Assembly: GCA_030549205.1 (NCBI GenBank)
Contig: JAUKTV010000029.1
Coordinates: 1 to 64,000 of the forward strand
Length of the DNA: 64,000 nucleotides
DNA from: Apiosordaria backusii
Taxonomy: Eukaryota > Ascomycota > Sordariomycetes > Sordariales > Lasiosphaeriaceae
Reading direction: 5' to 3'
The notes beneath the pieces were generated by a model that was not told where the DNA came from, did no database searches, and saw only the letters and a program-made list of their open reading frames with translations. The position numbers were made by a program, and so were the translations under genes. Shown here in pieces: positions 10,621-21,812 of the stretch (the first letter of the stretch is position 1; each line of letters begins with the position of its first letter).

Positions 10621-13553
10621 TACGACACTGCATGGCTCGCCCGGATTCGCACACGAGATGCACCATCCCACTGGCTTTTTCCACCGTGCTTCGCCTATCT
10701 AATTCATACCCAAGAGCCAGATGGAGGCTGGCCGGTTCATGAGTCCGAGATCGACGGGGTACTCAACACCCTGGCCGCTCTTGTTGCCCTCAAGGAGCAT
10801 CACGCGGCGCATTTGGAGCCCCAAATCATCAATGGTTTCCATCCGGACAGTCTTGAGAAACGCATCGTCAGGGCTGAAAAGATCCTGAGCGCACGACTGA
10901 AGCAGTGGGATGTTGAAACTACAGTCCATGTGGGCTTCGAAGTCGTGGTACCAGCCCTCCTGAAAGCTCTCGAAGCCGATGAGACAAAGTTCGACTTTCC
11001 TGGACGACAGAAACTTATGTTGCTAAACCAGCAGAAACTTTCCAAGTTACGACCGGAAATTGTATACGGCCCGCAGATGACAACTCTACTACACTCTCTC
11101 GAAGCCCTTGTGGGTTGCATTGACTTTGATCGTGTGTCACATCACCTTGATCAGCATGGGTCCATGCTGGCGTCCCCGGCATCCACCGCTGCCTACCTCA
11201 TGCATTCATCCAAATGGGATGACAGGGCAGAAGCTTACTTAAGAACCGTTGTGTCCTCCGGCAGTGGTGCGGGAGGCGGTGGGGTGCCCGGTGCCTTTCC
11301 GTCTGCAACCTTTGAGTTGTCGTGGGTAAGTCCTTGTCGAACCACGAAATATCGGGTAGCACAAACATGAAAACTTACCTCACCCAAATTCTAGATTCTT
11401 TCTACGCTTCTCAAAGCAACACCTTCGTTGGCCAAACTACCTCAGGCCGTCCGCGACTCCCACGATGGTGTACTTGGCTGGGGTACAGTACCATAGGTAT
11501 CTTGTCAATGGAAATGAATTGCACATCTGACAGGGACAACACAGATACAGCTTTGCTGGATGATGCCGACGACACAGCTAAAGTACTGCTGTCATGCACC
11601 CTACTCAGTCTACCCACAAGCCCTAGGAGAATGATAGAGAAGTTTGAGGGTGGTGATCATTTCAGAACGTATCAATACGAGCGCAATGGGCCATTCAGCA
11701 CCAACTGCAATGTTCTCATTGCTCTTCTTCATTACCAAACTCTGACAGACTACCACAATCAGATCACTAAAGTAGCAAAGTTCTTATGTCGGGAATATCT
11801 ATCAGGCACCATCAATGATAAATGGGTACGTCGTTGCGGTTAACCCTTGACTGCGCATTTAAAGAAGCTAACTACCTGACATCAATTCAGAATCTCTGCG
11901 ATGGGTACTGCCTTATGCTGTTGGCTCAAGCGCTCTCGAAGCTTCTCCAGGTCTGGGACAGTGGGATGCTCACCAACCTCCCCGAGGATCTGATTCGCGA
12001 GCAGGTACCTATTGTGATGTCCCACACCCTGGTGCAAACATTGCAGCTCCAGTGTTCCGATGGCTCCTGGCGACCGATGACGGCTTCAAGGGAGACAACG
12101 GCATATGCAATCCTTACCATCAGGTGCCTCGCCTCGCTGCCTTGGATTTCACGCTTTGATACCCAAATACAGACTGCCGTCAGACGTGGCTCTGCCTATT
12201 TGATTCTGAATTACGACAAATGGGACTTGAATGAATACATCTGGGTAGCTAAGGCCACTTATGCGCTCCCTCCAGTGGCCAGGGCCTACATTGTTGCTGC
12301 GATCTGCGCTGACACATCCTATGACTGGGGGCGCAAGGTAGTCGAGCTGTTCACGGTGCCAGATGCAAAGATCATTGCAATGGCCAGCTTTTACGAAAGA
12401 CTTCCCATGTTTGCATCGGACGCTCCCTGGCTGCTGGAAATTGACCTTGCTCTGGGCAGTCTATACGGAGCCAAACTCTCGCGGGTTGTAACGAGCGTCT
12501 TTCCGCCCAACCTCGGCAAGGAGACCAACAACAGGTACCTTGATTACATACCGTTCACCTGGATAGCTACCAACAGGAAGAATGGGTTTCCGCTGTCAAA
12601 GAGTGCGCTCTGGGAGATGATGAAGATATCGGTGCTTATCTATCAACTGGACGAGCTGATGGAGACAGTATGTGGTCAGCTCTACCAGCAGGATGGGATG
12701 GTGAAAGAGGTTTGTACTTTTCAACCGCTGGATAATGAAAAAGGCCTTTCTTGCAGCACCTACAATGACGGTACCAGCAACAACCACCACAATGGCACTG
12801 AAACGAACGGGACAACAAGTACTCATATCAGCCTGCACACAGCCCGAAATGCCCTGCAACGATTTACTTCACACATACTGAACCACTCAGCTGTGGTGCA
12901 ACCACCTCTTCGCGTCCGTGAACAGCTCCGTCAATCACGAGCTGATCACATCCATCCTCGCACATGTCGACCATGAACAACAGAACATCCACTTCCGACA
13001 GTTCAAGACTGGGTCAGACCCGACGACCATGCCTTATCACTCGTGGATCCAAACCACCTTGGCACCCAACACCCAAGCACCCTGGACCCTCCTGTTCTTT
13101 GCCTGCCTTGCAACCTCCTCCGATTCCCTGTCCGGAACAGCAAAAAAAGAAGCATTCTTCCGCGGCGCCAAGGAGGGGTATCTAGCTGGGGCAGTGACCA
13201 GACGTTTGTCGGCACTCTGCAGACAAAAGAATGACTATGGCTCTGTCTTGCGTGATAGGCAGGAGGGCAACTTGAACAGTGTCGATTTTCTTACACAAGA
13301 TAGAAAGTGCGGCAGTGATGCCAGTGACGCAGGATTTGATCTGCAACAAGCAAAGAAGGATTTACTTTACGTTGCCGAGCACGAGAAAGAATGCCTCGAT
13401 CCCACCTTAGCGAAGCTGAAAGTGGAGATGATGAGCAAAGAGAGGAAGGGAGGGAAGGAAAAGATGCAGGCTCTGCAGACCTTTGTGGATACTGTCGAGC
13501 TGTATGGGCAGATTTATTGCGCGAGGGATATCTCGAACAAGCAGGTCAACTGA
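10621..13553 (+). pseudogene. Bifunctional diterpene synthase (ent-CPS/KS type), 5'-truncated and frameshifted
   Basis: Fungal class II/class I diterpene synthase: the family cyclises geranylgeranyl diphosphate to copalyl diphosphate and then to a diterpene hydrocarbon. Four blocks are seen: 10621-11325, 11395-11482, 11545-11825 and 11891-13553, separated by introns of 69, 62 and 65 bp. Block 1 opens with YDTAW, then WLFPP, DGGW and SEIDG, family hallmarks. The class II acid motif DADD and class I motifs DELME (family DEFFE) and NDYGS..RD are intact. About 908 residues, near family length. It cannot be translated as it stands: codon 10615-10617, two codons before YDTAW, is TAA; no in-frame ATG precedes residue 130; the sequence upstream is RIP-type DNA. 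A second lesion is one extra base near 12933-12936, where the frame jumps between LRQ and HELITSILAHV. The 62-bp intron uses a weak GTACAG donor. The product is unknown: gibberellin-type or another diterpene. Confidence 0.85.
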
Positions 13554-14406
13554 CATGATGGATTGTGGGCACTCTTGGGGTGGAAAAGGGGTGGTCTCCA
13601 CTTGGTGTTGACCTGTGGTTGGCAGGCAGAAGGGCTAAGCTCGGGGGCAACTCTGCTCAAGCGGTTGATGCACAGACCACCTCCTAGATACCCCTGAACC
13701 ACCTCCTCAGCAAAACAACTTTAAAAGGTTGCCTGGTTTTTTTTTCTTGATGTCTTTATTCGCTGCTCCACTGCTTGGGATATTTATTGGCAGTTCTAGG
13801 TTTTGATAGTGAAACTTACAGAGACACAAAGAAAACAACTGCAGAGTCATACAATGCATCAAAGTGCCAGTTGCCATCAGTGGTTCGTAACAAATGGCTC
13901 GTGTTTGTCTACACATCTTACACCTTGCACATCCGGCAGCGAGCCACTGTTTGGGTCAAATGTACCACATTTGAGCCTTCCTAGAGCATTTACATCTTCC
14001 GTAGCATGGATTGCTCCCCACAATATGCATGCCTTCCGTATTAACTTTTAAGTGTAGCAGACGCTACAATCTCTACAAACTACAGGAACGCGAGAGCTTG
14101 AGTTTAGGGACCAGCTAGCTAGTCGTCTTTCTTCCAGTTCGCCGCCTCGGAAATATAATAAAATAAACAAAGGCACGACTTTATCTATTATTCATTCAAA
14201 ATACGGTATTACCTATCGGTTTATACCCAATAACGTTTACACAATATCATGATGCTGCGTATCGACCGAGACGCGTTACCTAGGTATCGATAGTATTGAG
14301 TTCGACCCACCGCAACGATCGCCAACCAACTCAGAAGCCACAATTTCCGACTCCTCTCTTTTATCACTTTCACGAACTCTCAGCCCAACATCACCGTGTA
14401 TTTACC
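13554..14406. other. Intergenic, no gene seen
   Basis: This holds the 3' flank of the diterpene synthase relic and the promoter of the next gene. Short frames on both strands (up to 82 codons) have no domain. 14150-14290 is AT-rich. Confidence 0.4.
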
Positions 14407-14701
14407 ATGGCCGCCTCCATCCCGGCAATGCGCGTTCTTTTCAACGAAGTGCGCACCTCGGCCCGGTCAAAGGGCAGACATTATTACCAGGCTACGACGC
14501 CTCAGTACGGTGCCAACCGGAGTGGGATCGTCACTACCGTCAAGACCGAGGGAAACAGGGAGGAGGAGCGGCCCGCTTGCGGGGATGATATGAGCGACAG
14601 GAGGATTTTGGGATCGGGATCGGAGACCGGCCGCGACCCAAAACGCATTTGCCGGGTTGATGAGGTCGAGGTGGTTTCGACGCATAGCAATGGGAAAAGA
14701 A

Positions 14702-14791
14702 GAGAATTGCTAAGTGCGCATTACCCTTTTTGCTACGTGCGCATTACCCCTATAGGGGTTAGGGTTATATATGGCCCCTGAAATTGATATG
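14702..14791 (+). repeat. Left terminal inverted repeat
   Basis: The outer part contains two copies of GTGCGCATTACCC (about 14713-14725 and 14738-14750), then TATAGGGGTTAGGGTTATA. The doubled 13-mer could be a transposase-binding site (inference). The copy at the other end shows the same layout with CG changed to TG/CA. Confidence 0.75.
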
Positions 14792-17700
14792 ACATTTCTT
14801 AAGACTTTTTTCTATTATAACTACTATTAATAACTACAACTGTTATTGTACTGTATTTTCTCCTATATAAAGTCCTATATAAATAAATGTTTATAAATGC
14901 TGAAATTAAGCTATAATATTAGAATGATTCTATTACTTATAAGCTAATATACTATGTAAATTGCTAGTTAAATTGCTAGTTAAACTACTTATATTTTTAC
15001 CTTAATTAAAGAGTTTAGGAAATACGTTTTTTAAGCTTTTTAGTTAATAGATTGGAAAATGTATTTTCTAAGCTTTTAGTACTTAGATCCTATTTTTTAA
15101 GTGCTTTCTTTTATATTTAAAAGTAACCTAAAGGCCTTCTTTATCTATACTATAAGCCAGATCTACTTACTAGACTAAATAATTATAGTACTTTGCTTTT
15201 ACTATTTCTTTTATTTCTATTTTTTCTATTAGTTAGTAAGCTAGTTATTAAAGGTAATAAGTATTGGTCAGTACTAGCGTTTAGGCAATTGTAAGGTTTA
15301 TTAAAGTAGCTTTAGAAAAGTAGGTACTTTAAAAAAGGGTAACTATATAGGAATTGGCTTAAGGGCTAATTTAAAGGTAGTATTTTTTTATACTATAAAA
15401 GCTTATACTAAATTAAAGATTTAAATTAAGGGGCGTTGCTTTTTAAAAGGCTAAGCTTAGTTTTCTTTACTGGTATTTTCTTTAACTTTTTAATAAATAT
15501 TTTAACCGGTATTTTCTTTAAGGCTTTCTATTTAGCCGACGTTTTTTAAATCTCTTTACTAGTAGGTATTCTTTAACTGCTATTCTTTAACTAGCCTTTT
15601 AGGACTACTTTATAGAGGTTTTTATATTTAATATAAAGATCTATTTTATTTTATTATAAAAGCATTAAGTTAGCGATTAATATTTAAATAGAATAACAAA
15701 AGGCCTATTTAATAGTTTTTTTTTTAATATATAAAATAAATTAAAATATTCTAATGTTAATATTTTCCCTTTAAGTAATAAAATATAAATATTATAGTTA
15801 TAAAGTATACTGTATTAAGGCTTAACTGTACATTTATTATTATAGTCTTTTAAAGCCTTTTTTAATAGCTTATTACTAACCGGTATTAAGGCTTTAATAA
15901 TAAGATATTACTTATTAAGTAATTCAGGTTTAATAAAGGAAAGGTTTTAAACGATATAGTAGAAATACTGGTTATTTAAGTAGTCTTATTAGGTTTTTAT
16001 TTGCTAATCGGTATAGAGTTTTAAAAGCTATTAAAGCTAGTTAAATACTATTTTCTATATATAGTTTATAACCTTTAAAATATCTCTTTAACTAGTAAGT
16101 AAATAGCTTTTAATAGTAGCATTTACTAACTCTATAAATAAGGTTATTATTATATTTTAATTCTGATACTACTTTATAAAGTAATATACTTAGTACTTTT
16201 TTAAAGGTATCTATTACTTTTAAATATAAATTAAAGTTCTATTTTATTTTATAAATAGTTTATAAATAGCATTCTATACTATTTAAAATTAGTTTTAAGT
16301 TTTAGCTTAAAGTAAGGTTTTAAATTAGATTAGAAAACTATAGTAGTTATAAAGCTACTTTTTAGGAATAGAGCTATCGTTTTTATTACTAATATATTAA
16401 AAAAAAGTAGTGTAGAAATAATAGTTTTAATAATCTAAGGTTTACTTAATACCTTATACTATACTGCTTTTATTATTTTAATTCTTTTTAATACTATTGC
16501 TGTTTTTTTTATTGTCTTAATTTCTATCTTTTTACTTACTAATTTACTTTTTTCTAACCTTAAGAAGGATTTTAAAAGTAATATAATAAATATAGATTTG
16601 TTATTAAATATTAGGAAAAACCTTTACTATAATTACTTATATTTTTTTTTTTTAGTCTATAATAATAATCTTTAGGTTTTAAATACTAACTTCTTTTAAT
16701 AAGGATTTAATAACTTTAAATAATTAAATAAAGGTTTTTTCTATTTTATTATTATAGAAGTTAAAGAATAAAGAGAGATTACTATTAAAAGGAGTTTTAA
16801 TTATAGTATAAAAAAAAAGGAGGTTCTATTTATTAGTATAGTAAGTTAAGTCAATTGAAAGAACCTTATTAAACTACTTAATATAATAGACTATATTAAA
16901 ATAGTAAAATATTAACGCTTTAAACCGATTTAGGTCCTTAGCTTTCTATTATATATAGTAATTAACTTTTTCTTTATTAAACTACTTAATAACTATACTA
17001 ATACCAGTATAACTACCACCTTCTTTTTTATATTTAAGAACTTAGTAATTATAGATATCTTTTATAAAGATAATAGAGCCTTTAATCTACTTATAAACTA
17101 TAGACTTAATCTCCTTTAAATAAATAGCCTAGTGTTTATTAGTACTTTCGATAACTTCTTTTTTAATAATAGTAAGCTTTTAGTATTGTAAATAGATATA
17201 GGGATCGGAAGATAGTTTATAGTTATAAATCTAATACTTAGGCTTTTTATAGTTATTAAAGATTTAACCTTTTAAAGTCTTTACTATTACTTCCTTTTAC
17301 TTATAACTATATTTATATAGGAGGGAAATATAGAGATTAGTCTTTTAAAATAGTTTAATATTACTGTAGTAATTGTAAGTAATATTGTATTAAGTATAGT
17401 TTTATTAAAGGCTTTGCTTATTATACTTATTTTATTTAATAATAGTAAAGCTATACTGTTTAGTAAATAGATTTAAGTTATTATAAAGCTTTTATATATT
17501 TAATATAGAAGCTTTAAAACTAAAGCGGTTAGAAAGGTTTGTAATAATATAGTCTTCGGCTTTTTTAAATAATTACTTAAAGCCTTTAGAATCTATTATT
17601 TAAACTGCTTTTTTACCGTTAGAATTATAGAATAAAGGCATAATAAATATATTTACAGCCTTATGTATGTTTTTCTAGTCTATTAATAATGGAATTTGTA

Positions 17701-17837
17701 AAAGTAGCTATATTCAAACGAGGTTATAATAAGAAGAAAAAGCTATTACAGCAATAAAATCCGTACTAAAGGTTAAATTGTAAGTAAGTAGGCCTTTAAA
17801 AGCAGTATGGCCAGTAGGAGTAAGTGGTTAATAATAA

Positions 17838-17928
17838 AGTTTAAATTTCAAAGGCTATATATAATCCTAACCTCTATAGGGGATAATGCATACGTAGTAA
17901 AAAGGGTAATGCACACTTAGCAATTCTC
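17838..17928 (-). repeat. Right terminal inverted repeat
   Basis: Read on minus it repeats the left TIR: GAGAATTGCTAAG, then the doubled GTGTGCATTACCC / GTATGCATTATCC, then the TTAGG-containing stretch. Differences from the left copy are almost all transitions plus one single-base indel. Confidence 0.75.
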
Positions 17929-17986
17929 GAAAAGAAGCATGAGTGATGAGGAGGGCGGGTATGAGATGCAGAAGACCGTTAGGTAG

Positions 17987-18776
17987 GAAAGGGTCGATGC
18001 CGGAGTAGTTTAGTGGCAGGCGGCATCATTTTTCTTTTGTTTGCTACTTCCTCTATAGGTAATCAATCACCTCAACCTAGCATTGAATTCCTACGATGTT
18101 GAGATCCCCCTTGGCAGCGGACAGCCCGACCTTGAAAGATGGATAGTTCGGTTTGGGACTCCCTACGTTTTGCCATGCAACTGCATGTGCACAGTCAAAA
18201 GCCTGGAATCAGTAGGAGCGCGCAACCATAAAGAGATTGCAGCATAGAACGTTAAAGCAAGGGGAGAAATAGCTCCGCTAAATACCAGGCAGGTTGATGA
18301 TTTATCGAAAGCACTTTCGATTGGCGGCTCTAACTTCTGAAAGATATAGCTATGAGGCTTGATTTACTAACCGAGAGTACTTGACACAGATGGAATCATG
18401 GCTGAACATATGTTTGGTGACCTCCTAACACCCCTCAATACTCCCGAGACCCGATTACCATTACATGGCTGTCGTTGCGCCATGACCCTATTCTTCAGCA
18501 AGCAATAGCCTCAGCTAGGTAACCGGGTTGCTCCGGATATTCGGGTTTATTTTGAGGCCAGTCAATTCACTGCGGTGTCAATAGTCAGGTCTCTGGTAGT
18601 AAAGTTCACTGCGGTGACCCCTGATACACCGTCCTGACGCCTTCATTTTTGGTATGTAAGTTCTGTCTCCATAGGTATCACCTCTTGTTTCGTTGTGGGA
18701 AAGGCAGAAAGTTGAACAAACAAGGATTATCTGTGTTATTATTTTCCAGCAAAAACCACCATCATGTACCTACCTG
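17987..18776. other. Intergenic, no gene seen
   Basis: Normal GC content returns right after the transposon. No frame longer than 62 codons and no tRNA. It contains the 3' flank of the split gene and the 3' flank of the minus-strand gene that follows. Confidence 0.4.
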
Positions 18777-19359
18777 TTAAACCTCATACGGAGTCCTGAC
18801 ATTCTTCCAATCTTCCTTATCCGCTCTTTCCGACTTGAATTCGTTCCAGGTGGACTCAAACGACCGCCAGTGATACATTGAATATGGACGGCTTCCCCCC
18901 ATAAGAATAGTTACAATCCTGCTTATGTGCTCATACAAACACTCCAAATGCTGCACAAGTAATGGCTTCCCGTCTTTGCGCGCAACAAGTACAGACCCAA
19001 TTTCCTCCCGCCAATGGTCTGGTGCAGTCCCAAACTGCGGATCTCTCATGAGCGAGGTGGCGCGCTCGTTCCAAAGAAGGTGACGGCGTTTTGTTCTTGT
19101 TCCTACGCGGTACGCCGCGATGGGAATGCCGAGGAGGTTGGGAATAGGTGCCACAGGCTCCCAGAACACAGGGTGGATATCGGGAATGGCGATGCTAGAC
19201 CAGAGGACACCCATTTTCTCGCGTTCAAGGTCGCAATAGATGATGGCTCCTTGTACGAGCGGCGGGAACACACCCCTAGCACTAGAAGAAGTGTGGTCAG
19301 TGCGTGGAGGTAGCCCTCATGGCTGATGTCCCTTACTCTGTGCGTCGCTGAGCGGACAT
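18777..19359 (-). CDS. Hypothetical protein, 175 aa, two exons
   Basis: Exon 1 is 19337-19359 (start MSAQRRT) and exon 2 is 18777-19281, joined across a 55-bp intron with a GTAAGG donor and a TTCTAG acceptor; the phases fit exactly. I chose this start because the long second frame has no ATG of its own at its left edge and the spliced ATG is the only one that joins in frame. The protein has no signal peptide or clear membrane segment. It contains aromatic and basic stretches (WSSIAIPDIHPVFWEP, RTKRRHLLWNERA) and ends acidic/basic mixed. I do not recognise the family. It lies between the split gene and a deacetylase on the same strand. Confidence 0.6.
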
Positions 19360-19566
19360 CGCTGGTAATGGTCGGTGGCCGATGTGAAAATGATTTCAAG
19401 AGGAGCTTTTAAACAAAACACAACATTGAAAGCGGAAAAAGCAAAAAGAATGGACAGGAATTCTCCGGCCTTTTTTATACCCCTCTCGAATTGACATCAT
19501 GGCATCCGTCGTCTGCTGGTATCTGTCTCGTATCAGGCACTGCACCGATGGATGACATCGTGAGCT

Positions 19567-20421
19567 CTAAACTATCGCGCCACCAGCCCCAGCCTCAAAC
19601 AAATCAGGATGCTCCCTCACCCAGCCCGCAACCTCCCTGCAGGTCGCCACCCAAATATCCTCCTCAGCAGCAATTTCACCAAGCACCTCCTCCAGCACAG
19701 CAAATCTGCCCTCACTCGTCTGCAAGAAAGGGTGAAACAAAACCGACAAGTACCCACCCGTCTGCTTGATCTCCCGTATCTTTCCCAGTAACCACCCCTT
19801 CAGCTCCTTTTCCGGGTTCTCAATCTCTTCCCTCTCCCCATGATCCTTCCGTATCCCCCTAAACTTATCCATATACCAAAAAGCATCCACCCCCCTCCAC
19901 TCAAAAGGCAACACCACCACCCCCTCCTTACCCACTCCCAGCTCCCCCAAAGGCGAGACATATCCCACCCCATGCTCCCTCAGCAACCCCCAAGTACCGT
20001 CATTGATACTCCCCCCCGGCGGTCTAAACCCCTCGTATGTCACCCCCGCCTTCCTCGCTGCCTCCCAGCTCTTGTCAAAATTCTCTTGCTCTGCCTCGGG
20101 GGAGAGATTCTTCCACACTTCATGCTGGTATCCATGCCAGGCTACCTCGTGACCTGCGTCTTGGAGTGCACGAATGGTATCAGGGTAGACAGCCAAGCTC
20201 CACGACTCGGCAAAATACGTAGCTTTTATCTGGTACTTGTCAAGAAGAGCGAGCATGCGCGGGAGCTGGGAGGTGACGGCCGGGTGGGTGCCGATTGGGT
20301 GAGGCCATTTGCCGTTGAGGACGTCTTGGGCTTCGCCTAGGTTGTCCATTGTGAAAGAGAGGGCTGCTTTGTAAGGGGGTGGCCAGCGGGAGGGCCCGGG
20401 GGATGGTGGTGGGGGTGACAT
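19567..20421 (-). CDS. Polysaccharide deacetylase (CE4/NodB-like), 284 aa
   Basis: The single-exon protein has the NodB fold pattern: a beta strand ending FTMDN (residues about 23-27) in the place of the usual TFDDG, the metal-binding HGYQHE (about 96-101, family H-x3-H), and RPPGG at about 132-136 (family RxPxG). CE4 enzymes remove N- or O-acetyl groups from chitin, xylan or peptidoglycan, or act on related small amides. There is no signal peptide, so a cytosolic role or a non-chitin substrate is likely. One of the two aspartates of the usual motif is replaced by Asn, which may change the metal site. The start ATG follows a proline-rich leader MSPPPPSPGP. No intron is needed. Confidence 0.85.
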   Translation of the reverse strand: MSPPPPSPGPSRWPPPYKAALSFTMDNLGEAQDVLNGKWPHPIGTHPAVTSQLPRMLALLDKYQIKATYFAESWSLAVYPDTIRALQDAGHEVAWHGYQHEVWKNLSPEAEQENFDKSWEAARKAGVTYEGFRPPGGSINDGTWGLLREHGVGYVSPLGELGVGKEGVVVLPFEWRGVDAFWYMDKFRGIRKDHGEREEIENPEKELKGWLLGKIREIKQTGGYLSVLFHPFLQTSEGRFAVLEEVLGEIAAEEDIWVATCREVAGWVREHPDLFEAGAGGAIV

Positions 20422-21596
20422 TGTTGTTGGGTTGGTATTACTGTTAGAGAAATGGAAAAGATAAAAGGAAGTTTTTCAATAGTAGAGTAGCGTTTTGAGA
20501 GAAGTCGTAGTCATGACCCGGACCCGACCACGGCATCTGGTTTGTTCGGCAGTTGAAAGCCGAGAATTGATGCCCCGCATTCCGTCGTCTCCAACAGCCG
20601 ATCACATCGTCTCATGACAAAAACTGAGCTTGTGAAAAATGACAAAATTTAGAAAATCTTGCCATTAAAGCGTCTTTACGGGCCAGAGTCACGGACTACT
20701 TGACTAACGTCAGGCAGCTGTGCTGATTTCGATATCTGCTCTTCCTCAAACTCGAATATGAACCCATGCCCCGCTTATTGCCTACGTCAGTGGAAGGAAC
20801 ATTGCCGCCCACAGCTGCTTTCTTTGAGTCTTAATTGCCAATCATTTCTGACATTTCTGCTCTTGCTAAACACAAAGCACAAGCTCCCCTACGATCAACA
20901 CATCAACTTCCCCATCGGGAGTGAGCATTAGCCTGCCAACCATCTTCCTCCAACACCAAACTCATGTTACTCTATCACGGCTCGACTGTTCATAGATCCT
21001 CCATGCCGTCCTCTGTCATTTCCTTCCACCTTTACCCAGCGGTCCTTCCAGGTTCCCCCCGACACGTTGTTTCTCGACAAGGCGTTTCTCTTGACAACAC
21101 GTTCATCCCGACAATAAGTCGTTCGCCTTGACAACAAATTATGCTCGATAACACTTCCCTCGACCGCAGTTTCCTCTCGACCACACCGGCGTTTACACGC
21201 GACACTGCGTTATACGAAAAAGGACGATATATTTTAAAGCGCCAGCGAAGATGTTCACGGCGAGACGGCACTGCTCAACGGTTTCTCAGTCTCATTCTAA
21301 GGCACCTGGGCGGCCGTTAGCCACAATTAAGAGGATACAACGCGGGAAGGACAATACCTACGATTGCATGTCCCTTCATGATATAAATCCGAGGAGCATT
21401 CACAGCGTGGCATTGGGTCGACCTCTCAGCAGTGCTCGACCACCCCTTCTTTATGAGTTCGATGGCGAGTTCGAGCCTGAGGGAGAAGGTGCCTTCTCGT
21501 CCTCTGTGCTGGTGACGTCGTCGGTTAAGGTGGGGGGTTCACGCTTTGACTTCCGCTTTCGTTCCAGCGGCGTTTTTAGTTGCGATGGGCGGACGT
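20422..21596. other. Intergenic with a periodic GACAA motif
   Basis: No gene I can support. A plus-strand frame at 21251-21766 (171 codons) overlaps the better-supported minus-strand small gene and is not called. At 21070-21205 a degenerate motif of the form CTYGACAAC recurs eight times, mostly about 17 bp apart; listed separately. Confidence 0.35.
21070..21205 (+). repeat. Degenerate ~17-bp periodic motif (CTYGACAAC), about 8 copies
   Basis: Copies of CTCGACAA, CTTGACAAC, CCCGACAAT, CTTGACAAC, CTCGATAAC, CTCGACCGC, CTCGACCAC and GCGACACTG follow one another at spacings of about 17, 17, 20, 17, 14, 17 and 22 bp. It is non-coding as far as I can see. It may be a decayed tandem repeat or a cluster of protein-binding sites. 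Confidence 0.5.
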
Positions 21597-21812
21597 TCAA
21601 ACAAAGTGGGCATGATTATTCGACGTCGATTTTTCCATTTTTGGCGGCGGCAGCTTTTCCAGCCACTTCCCGACTTTCTCCCCCCTTTCCATTGAAGGAT
21701 GTGGTGATGGAGGTTGGTAGGTTTGGTAGGGCTGAGGGTGGGAGCTGGGCTCTTCCTCTCCCTTGACCAAATCGATCAATGGCTTGGCCACGTACCAGTA
21801 CAGGACGAACAT
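21597..21812 (-). CDS. Small hypothetical protein, 71 aa
   Basis: The frame starts MFVLYWYVAKPLIDLVKG with strongly biased fungal codons (TTC GTC CTG TAC, GTG GCC AAG, ATC, GTC AAG), which favours real coding over the overlapping plus-strand frame. A hydrophobic/aromatic N-terminus is followed by a Pro/Glu/Lys-rich tail ending NNHAHFV. It could be a small membrane-associated protein. I do not recognise it. Alternative: the last exon of a longer gene, since the frame remains open upstream. Confidence 0.4.
   Translation of the reverse strand: MFVLYWYVAKPLIDLVKGEEEPSSHPQPYQTYQPPSPHPSMERGEKVGKWLEKLPPPKMEKSTSNNHAHFV

Larger units (their letters stand above)
14702..17928. mobile_element. RIP-degraded DNA transposon with long TIRs (Mutator-like or hAT-like)
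   Basis: The 3.2-kb AT-rich element begins GAGAATTGC and ends with its reverse complement GCAATTCTC. The inverted repeats extend about 85-90 bp (14702-14791 and about 17838-17928) and differ mainly by transitions. Flanking 8-bp direct copies GAAAAGAA (14694-14701 and 17929-17936) are the target duplication; counting one base differently gives 9 bp. Long TIRs with 8-9 bp duplication point to a Mutator-like element, while 8 bp also fits hAT. The interior is stop-filled and I could not recover a transposase motif, so the superfamily is unsettled. Confidence 0.8.
14407..17986 (+). pseudogene. Small hypothetical gene split by a transposon
   Basis: Coding parts are 14407-14701 and 17937-17986. The ATG sits in a good context (ACCATGG). 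The first part starts with an Arg-containing, acid-poor segment (MAASIPAMRVLFNEVRTSAR) that could be a mitochondrial presequence, then continues as a charged, probably disordered protein. The frame runs straight into the terminal repeat of the transposon at 14702-17928. If the insertion and one 8-bp target copy (GAAAAGAA) are removed, the frame continues through SMSDEEGG to a TAG at 17984-17986, giving 114 residues. That exact in-frame continuation is the main evidence that the two parts were one gene. No function recognised. As it stands the gene ends within the element. Confidence 0.65.

Noticed and set aside
12710..12756. Intron in the diterpene synthase (GTTTGT donor, TTGCAG acceptor)
   Set aside because: Splicing would throw the next exon into a frame with an immediate stop; the unspliced frame is conserved.
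21251..21766. 171-codon plus-strand frame
   Set aside because: Overlaps a minus-strand frame with much stronger fungal codon bias, and shows no recognisable domain.
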